Shown one piece after another: positions 14,035 through 17,771 of a DNA stretch of 17,771 nt. Location: NCBI GenBank assembly GCA_023457615.1, contig JAEWKY010000215.1, positions 1 through 17,771 on the forward strand, given 5' to 3'. The notes under the pieces are model-generated. The model saw only the letters and a program-made list of their open reading frames with translations, searched no databases and was not told the origin of the DNA. This stretch comes from Actinomycetes bacterium (GTDB lineage Bacteria; Actinomycetota; Actinomycetes; Actinomycetales; Microbacteriaceae). Every line of letters begins with the position of its first letter. Within the stretch, counting starts at the first letter, position 1. Made by a program: the position numbers and the translations under genes.

Positions 14035-14063
14035 TCCACAACTTGTGGACAGCTTGTGGAAAA
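14035..14063. promoter_or_regulatory. Tandem DnaA boxes with an opposed half-palindrome
   Basis: TGTGGACAG (14044-14052) and TGTGGAAAA (14055-14063) are minus-strand boxes, each one mismatch from consensus and spaced 11 bases start to start, about one helical turn. The first is also half of a perfect inverted repeat, TCCACAA-C-TTGTGGA (14035-14049), which creates a looser box on the other strand. Confidence 0.65.
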
Positions 14064-14224
14064 CTCCCCCGACACACCGGAACAGGATGTGGACTTCTCG
14101 CCGGTCGGCTGTGGATCGCCACGCGCCCGACCGGCGTTCTCCACGACCGGGCGCCTCGGCATCCACACGTCCTCGTCATCTCACACCGGTGTAGTTCCCA
14201 GCGCGCCGTAGCTGGGACGACCGG

Positions 14225-14233
14225 TTATCCACA
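14225..14233 (+). promoter_or_regulatory. Perfect DnaA box TTATCCACA
   Basis: This is the only exact match to the TTATCCACA consensus in the window. It lies 157 bases before the dnaN start, is followed by a GC-rich stretch (CCCCACGGG) and then the purine-rich TTAAGAAGAAGAG, a plausible place for duplex opening. Confidence 0.8.
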
Positions 14234-14389
14234 TCTCCCCACGGGTTAAGAAGAAGAGCCTTCCTTCTCCGATCTCTCCGTTCGACAACGAAAGGCCCGA
14301 AACCCCCGGCCCTTCCCTGTGCCAGGATCGATGTGACATCCTGGCCCACCCGGGATCCGTCCCAACGCCCGCGCAAGGAGTGCCGTTTC

Positions 14390-15535
14390 GTGAAGTTCCA
14401 GGTCAATCGGGACGTCTTCAGCGAAGCCGTGTCGTTCGCGGTCAAGCTGCTGCCCCAGCGCACGACCCAGCCCATCCTCAGCGGCGTGCTGCTCGAGGCC
14501 GCCGACGGCGTGCTCGTGCTGAGCTCCTTCGACTACGAGGTGTCGTCGCGCACCGAGATCGCGGCCGAGGTCGACGAGGCGGGCAGCGCGCTCGTCTCCG
14601 GCCGTCTCCTTGCCGACATCGCGAGCCGGCTGCCCAACGCCCCCGTGCAGTTCTCCACGGTCGACGGCAAGATCGCGGTGCAGTGCGGCTCCGCGAAGTT
14701 CACGCTCGGCTCGATGCCGGTCGAGGAGTACCCGACTCTTCCTCAGATCAGCGAGCGCACGGGCGTGCTGCCCGCCGAGGACTTCGCCGCCGCCGTCGCC
14801 CAGGTCACGGTCGCGGCCTCGCGGGACGATGTCACCCCCGTGATCACGGGTGTGCAGCTCGAGGTCGGCGACAACAGCCTCTCGCTCGTCGCGACCGACC
14901 GCTACCGCGTCGCCGTGCGCGAGATCGACTGGGATTCCGGCAACTCGTCGGCCGAGGGCACGACCGCGCTCATCCCCGCCCGCACGCTCGCCGAGATCGG
15001 CAAGACCTTCGCGCACAGCGGCACGGTCTCGGTCACGATCAGCCGTGGCGACGACCGTGAGCTCATCGCCTTCAGCGCCGACAAGAAGACCGTCACGTCG
15101 CTGCTGCTCAAGGGCAACTTCCCGCCGGTCAAACGGCTCTTCCCCGAGGGCGTCGAGGACTACGCCGTCCTCAACACGGCGGATCTCGTCGAGGCCACGC
15201 GCCGTGTCTCCCTCGTGCTCGAGCGCGAGGCGGCCCTGCGCTTCTCGTTCTCGATCGAGGGAGTGACCCTCGAGGCGGCCGGCGTCGAGCAGGCGCAGGC
15301 GTCCGAGACCATCGAGGGCCAGCTCGTCGGCCAGGACACTGTCGTGTCGCTCAAGCCGTCGTTCCTGCTCGACGGCCTCGGCGCCGTGCATTCGGAGTAC
15401 GTGCGACTGTCGTTCACGAAGACCGACAACCCGAACAAGCCCGGTCCCGTGCTCATCACGAGCCACTCCACGAAGGAGCCGGCGGGCACGGACAACTACA
15501 AGTACCTCCTGCAGCCCAACCTGCTGCTGCGCTGA
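14390..15535 (+). CDS. dnaN: DNA polymerase III beta subunit (sliding clamp)
   Basis: This 381-residue protein forms the dimeric ring that tethers DNA polymerase III and other clamp-binding proteins to DNA. The N-terminus MKFQVNRDVFSEAVSFAVKL and the QRTTQPILSGVLLEA segment are classic first-domain sequence. FPPVKRLFP lies in the middle part. The length fits three clamp domains. The start is GTG at 14390 with AAGGAG nine bases upstream; in-frame codons before it belong to oriC sequence. The C-terminus ends in a leucine-rich QPNLLLR rather than the common MPVRL-like tail. Confidence 0.97.
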   Translation: MKFQVNRDVFSEAVSFAVKLLPQRTTQPILSGVLLEAADGVLVLSSFDYEVSSRTEIAAEVDEAGSALVSGRLLADIASRLPNAPVQFSTVDGKIAVQCGSAKFTLGSMPVEEYPTLPQISERTGVLPAEDFAAAVAQVTVAASRDDVTPVITGVQLEVGDNSLSLVATDRYRVAVREIDWDSGNSSAEGTTALIPARTLAEIGKTFAHSGTVSVTISRGDDRELIAFSADKKTVTSLLLKGNFPPVKRLFPEGVEDYAVLNTADLVEATRRVSLVLEREAALRFSFSIEGVTLEAAGVEQAQASETIEGQLVGQDTVVSLKPSFLLDGLGAVHSEYVRLSFTKTDNPNKPGPVLITSHSTKEPAGTDNYKYLLQPNLLLR

Positions 15536-15554
15536 CCCGGACGGAGCCACCGCC

Positions 15555-16439
15555 GTGCACATCGGACTCGTCGGCCTCGGCAAGATGGGCGGCAACATGC
15601 GCGAGCGCCTTCGGCGCGGGGGGATCGAGGTCACGGGCTACGACCCGAACCCCGACGTCACCGACGTGGCGGATCTCGCAACGCTCGCCGCGACGCTCCC
15701 GACGCCCCGGGTGGTGTGGATCATGGTGCCGTCCGGAGCGGTGACCGACCAGGTGGTCGCCGACGTCGCGGCCGTGCTCGAGCCCGGCGACCTCGTGATC
15801 GACGGCGGCAACTCGCGCTTCACCGACGACGCCGTCCATGCCGCGCACCTGGCGGAGAAGGGCATCCGCTTCGTCGACTGCGGGGTCTCGGGCGGGGTCT
15901 GGGGTCTCACAAACGGCTACGGGCTCATGGCCGGCGGGGATGCCGCCGACATCGAGGAGCTGCTCCCGGTCTTCGACGCGCTCCGCCCCGAGGGACCGCG
16001 CGACGAGGGCTTCGTGCACGCGGGCACGGTCGGCGCCGGGCACTACGCGAAGATGGTGCACAACGGAATCGAGTACGCGCTCATGCAGGCCTGGGCCGAG
16101 GGCTACGAGCTCATGTCGGCCCGCGACGACCTCATCCACGACGTCACCGGCACGTTCAAGGCCTGGCAGCGCGGCACCGTCGTGCGCAGCTGGCTGCTCG
16201 AGCTGCTCGTGAAGGCGCTCGAGGAGGATCCCGCGCTCGCCGACATCGAGGGCTACGTCGAGGACTCCGGCGAGGGCCGCTGGACCGTGCACGACGCTCT
16301 CGATCACGCCGTGCCGGTGCCTACGATCAGCGCGGCGATCTTCGCGCGCTTCGTGTCGCGCCAGCAGGACTCGCCGTCGATGAAGGCCGTCGCCGCGCTG
16401 CGCAAGCAGTTCGGCGGTCACGCCGTGCGCAAGGCGTGA
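15555..16439 (+). CDS. gnd: 6-phosphogluconate dehydrogenase, decarboxylating, short form
   Basis: This 294-residue enzyme of the oxidative pentose phosphate pathway converts 6-phosphogluconate to ribulose 5-phosphate and CO2. The Rossmann loop is GLGKMG (7-12). The substrate motif is DGGNSRF (83-89), followed by DCGVSGGVWG (108-117). The catalytic lysine is Lys166 in GAGHYAKMVHNGIEYA, with Asn170 and Glu173 matching the pattern of long enzymes. The length is that of the roughly 300-residue GndB/YqeC type, without the long C-terminal domain. Asp30 at the end of the second strand (GYDPNP) suggests NAD rather than NADP, by general Rossmann rules. The GTG start has GGAG eight bases upstream. Placement between dnaN and recF is known in actinobacteria. 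Confidence 0.92.
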   Translation: MHIGLVGLGKMGGNMRERLRRGGIEVTGYDPNPDVTDVADLATLAATLPTPRVVWIMVPSGAVTDQVVADVAAVLEPGDLVIDGGNSRFTDDAVHAAHLAEKGIRFVDCGVSGGVWGLTNGYGLMAGGDAADIEELLPVFDALRPEGPRDEGFVHAGTVGAGHYAKMVHNGIEYALMQAWAEGYELMSARDDLIHDVTGTFKAWQRGTVVRSWLLELLVKALEEDPALADIEGYVEDSGEGRWTVHDALDHAVPVPTISAAIFARFVSRQQDSPSMKAVAALRKQFGGHAVRKA

Positions 16440-16464
16440 CGCCCGGTCCGGGAGCAGCCGCCCG

Positions 16465-17625
16465 GTGATCGTCGCGCACCTCCAGCTCTCCGACTTCCGC
16501 AACTACGCGCAGGCCGCGGTCGACCTCGTCCCCGGCCCGAACCTCTTCGTCGGCAGCAACGGTCAGGGCAAGACCAACCTCGTCGAGGCGATCGGCTACC
16601 TGAGCACCCTCGGCTCGCACCGGGTCGCGTCCGATCAGGCGCTCATCCGCGCGGGCCGCGACTCGGCGATCATCCGCGCCCGCCTCGAGCACGGCGAGCG
16701 GAGCGTGCTCGTCGAGGTGCAGCTCAACCGCTCGTCGGCGAACCGCGCCCAGGTCAACCGGGTCTCGACGAAGCCGCGCGAGCTGCCCCGGTACGCCGCG
16801 AGCGTGCTCTTCGCGCCGGAGGATCTCGCCCTCGTGCGCGGCGACCCGGGAGGCCGGCGCCGGTACCTCGATCAACTGCTCGTGCAGCTCGCCCCGCGGC
16901 TCGCGGGCGTGCTCGCCGACTACGACCGCGTGCTCAAGCAGCGCACGACGCTGCTCAAGTCGGTGCGGGCCGCGCGCGTCGCGGAGTCCCAGCTGTCGAC
17001 GCTGGAGGTGTGGGACGACCGACTCGCGGAGCTCGGATCGCAGCTCGTCGTCGAGCGCAACGCCCTCGTCGAGCGGATCCGCCCGCATGTCGCGGAGGCC
17101 TACCGCCGCATCGCGGGCGACGATCACCGCGCCGACCTCGCGACGCGGCTCTCGATCCTCGGCGACACGGCCGACGACGACACCGAGGACGCGGGGGCCA
17201 CCGCCGCGCTCGACCCGGCCGAGGTGCGCGCCGCCTTCACCGCGGCGATCGCGCGGGTGCGCCGCGCGGAGCTCGACCGCGGCCTCACCCTCGTGGGCCC
17301 GCACCGCGACGATCTCGTGCTGACGCTCAACGGGCTTCCCGCGCGCGGCTACGCGAGCCACGGCGAGTCGTGGTCGTTCGCGCTCGCGCTCAAGCTCGCG
17401 GCCGCGGCGACCCTGCGCGCCGACTCGCCGCTCGGCGACCCGGTCGTCATCCTCGACGACGTCTTCGCCGAGCTCGACGAGTCGCGCCGCACGCGGCTGG
17501 CCGACGCGATCGCCGGCTACGAGCAGGTGCTCATCACCGCCGCCGTGCTCGGCGACGTGCCCGACGCGCTCCGCGCGCACACCGTCCGCATCCGGGCCGG
17601 CGAGATCGTCGAGGACCCCGGATGA
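16465..17625 (+). CDS. recF: DNA replication and repair protein RecF
   Basis: This 386-residue SMC-like ATPase helps load RecA at gaps and stalled forks, with RecO and RecR. It opens with HLQLSDFRNY, the typical RecF start, and has Walker A GSNGQGKTN (30-38). Mid-protein shows LFAPEDLALVRGDPGGRRRYLD, a family hallmark. The signature region SHGESWSFALALKLA and Walker B PVVILDDVFAELD (326-338) complete the ATPase. The GTG start has GGGAG ten bases upstream. The stop overlaps the next ATG by four bases (ATGA), so dciA translation is coupled. Confidence 0.96.
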   Translation: MIVAHLQLSDFRNYAQAAVDLVPGPNLFVGSNGQGKTNLVEAIGYLSTLGSHRVASDQALIRAGRDSAIIRARLEHGERSVLVEVQLNRSSANRAQVNRVSTKPRELPRYAASVLFAPEDLALVRGDPGGRRRYLDQLLVQLAPRLAGVLADYDRVLKQRTTLLKSVRAARVAESQLSTLEVWDDRLAELGSQLVVERNALVERIRPHVAEAYRRIAGDDHRADLATRLSILGDTADDDTEDAGATAALDPAEVRAAFTAAIARVRRAELDRGLTLVGPHRDDLVLTLNGLPARGYASHGESWSFALALKLAAAATLRADSPLGDPVVILDDVFAELDESRRTRLADAIAGYEQVLITAAVLGDVPDALRAHTVRIRAGEIVEDPG

Positions 17626-17771
17626 CCGACGACGCCGAGGCCGAGAAGGTGCCGGAGCACATCGCCGTCTACCGCCGCCTGCGACGGCTGTTCGGCAACC
17701 CCGAGCTGCGCAGCGCCGACGGCCGGCGCCGGAAGCGCGCCGCGGACGCCGCGACGAGCGAGCCCTACGGC
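17622..17771 (+). CDS. dciA: DciA/DUF721 family protein, N-terminal fragment (cut by window edge)
   Basis: Fifty codons are visible, beginning at an ATG inside the recF stop. They read YRRLRRLFGNPEL and then a very basic DGRRRKR, matching the start of actinobacterial DUF721 proteins, which always follow recF in this group (M. tuberculosis Rv0004). DciA-type proteins load or recruit the replicative helicase DnaB in bacteria lacking DnaC or DnaI. The conserved domain itself lies beyond the window, so the call leans on position. Confidence 0.8.
   Translation, partial: MTDDAEAEKVPEHIAVYRRLRRLFGNPELRSADGRRRKRAADAATSEPYG

Larger units (their letters stand above)
13972..14389. other. oriC: Probable oriC in the dnaA-dnaN intergenic region
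   Basis: This 418-base gap contains no gene. It holds one perfect DnaA box (14225-14233), two one-mismatch boxes in tandem (14044-14063), looser matches at 14088-14096, 14110-14118 and 14159-14167, a 10-bp palindrome ACACCGGTGT (14183-14192), a 7-bp hairpin (14196-14217), and GCGCCCG/CGGGCGC arms at 14123-14129 and 14148-14154. A purine run then a pyrimidine run (14248-14270) is the least GC-rich part. Divergent gene orientation around dnaA and parS about 4-5 kb away fit an origin. Confidence 0.75.

Noticed and set aside
14245..14270. DnaA-trio element next to the perfect DnaA box
   Set aside because: The AAG repeats are on the wrong strand relative to the TTATCCACA box compared with the B. 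subtilis arrangement. Only the following CCTTCCTTCTCC partly fits, and it is not adjacent to the box.
1..17771. CRISPR arrays, tRNA or rRNA genes, insertion sequences, prophage or defence genes
   Set aside because: I saw no regularly spaced repeats, tRNA-like cloverleaf, transposase, integrase or toxin-antitoxin motif. The region is conserved housekeeping sequence.

Overview
The window is the replication-origin neighbourhood of a high-GC actinobacterium, most likely a member of the Microbacteriaceae. This rests on gene content and order (a DUF6049 protein, murJ, trxB, trxA, an aminotransferase, ddl, then parB-parA-rsmG-jag-yidC-yidD-rnpA-rpmH on the minus strand, and dnaA-dnaN-gnd-recF-dciA on the plus strand), on GC-rich codons, on frequent GTG starts (nine of the 18 complete genes start with GTG or TTG), and on parS sites of the GTTTCACGTGAAAC type. 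All 18 complete genes are recognisable, apart from some doubt over the exact substrate of the aminotransferase and the role of the DUF6049 protein. Two further genes are cut by the window edges.

Left arm, positions 1-7211. The first 12 codons of a minus-strand gene resembling CCA-adding tRNA nucleotidyltransferase diverge from a plus-strand group: a secreted, membrane-anchored DUF6049 protein overlapping murJ (lipid II flippase), then trxB and trxA (thioredoxin system), closed by a strong hairpin. A second, apparently leaderless unit follows: a fold-type I PLP aminotransferase that shares one base with a short D-Ala-D-Ala ligase gene. It ends at a 14-bp-stem hairpin that also ends parB coming from the other side.

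Middle, positions 7222-12267. The minus-strand genes are rpmH (L34), rnpA (RNase P protein), yidD and yidC (membrane protein insertion), jag/khpB (KH-R3H RNA binder), rsmG (16S rRNA methyltransferase), and parA and parB (chromosome segregation). Most junctions overlap or lie within a few bases. The main break is jag to rsmG, which carries two parS sites, a hairpin and a 14-bp palindrome. A third parS lies between rsmG and parA. ParB acts on these sites, ParA moves the ParB complex, and DnaA fires the nearby origin.

Right arm, positions 12268-17771. The rpmH-dnaA gap (297 bases) holds a near-consensus promoter for rpmH, a likely dnaA promoter with a DnaA-box-like sequence in its spacer, and further degenerate DnaA boxes. 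The dnaA-dnaN gap (418 bases) is the best oriC candidate, with one perfect DnaA box, two boxes one helical turn apart, and several inverted repeats. dnaN, a short 6-phosphogluconate dehydrogenase, recF and the start of dciA follow.

I see no exotic or mobile system here. The points most worth a second look are a parS nested inside a hairpin directly after jag, a parS that decides how the rsmG start should be read, a MurJ lacking charged residues that are essential in E. coli MurJ, two candidate leaderless starts, and the DnaA-box arrangement at the dnaA promoter and oriC.
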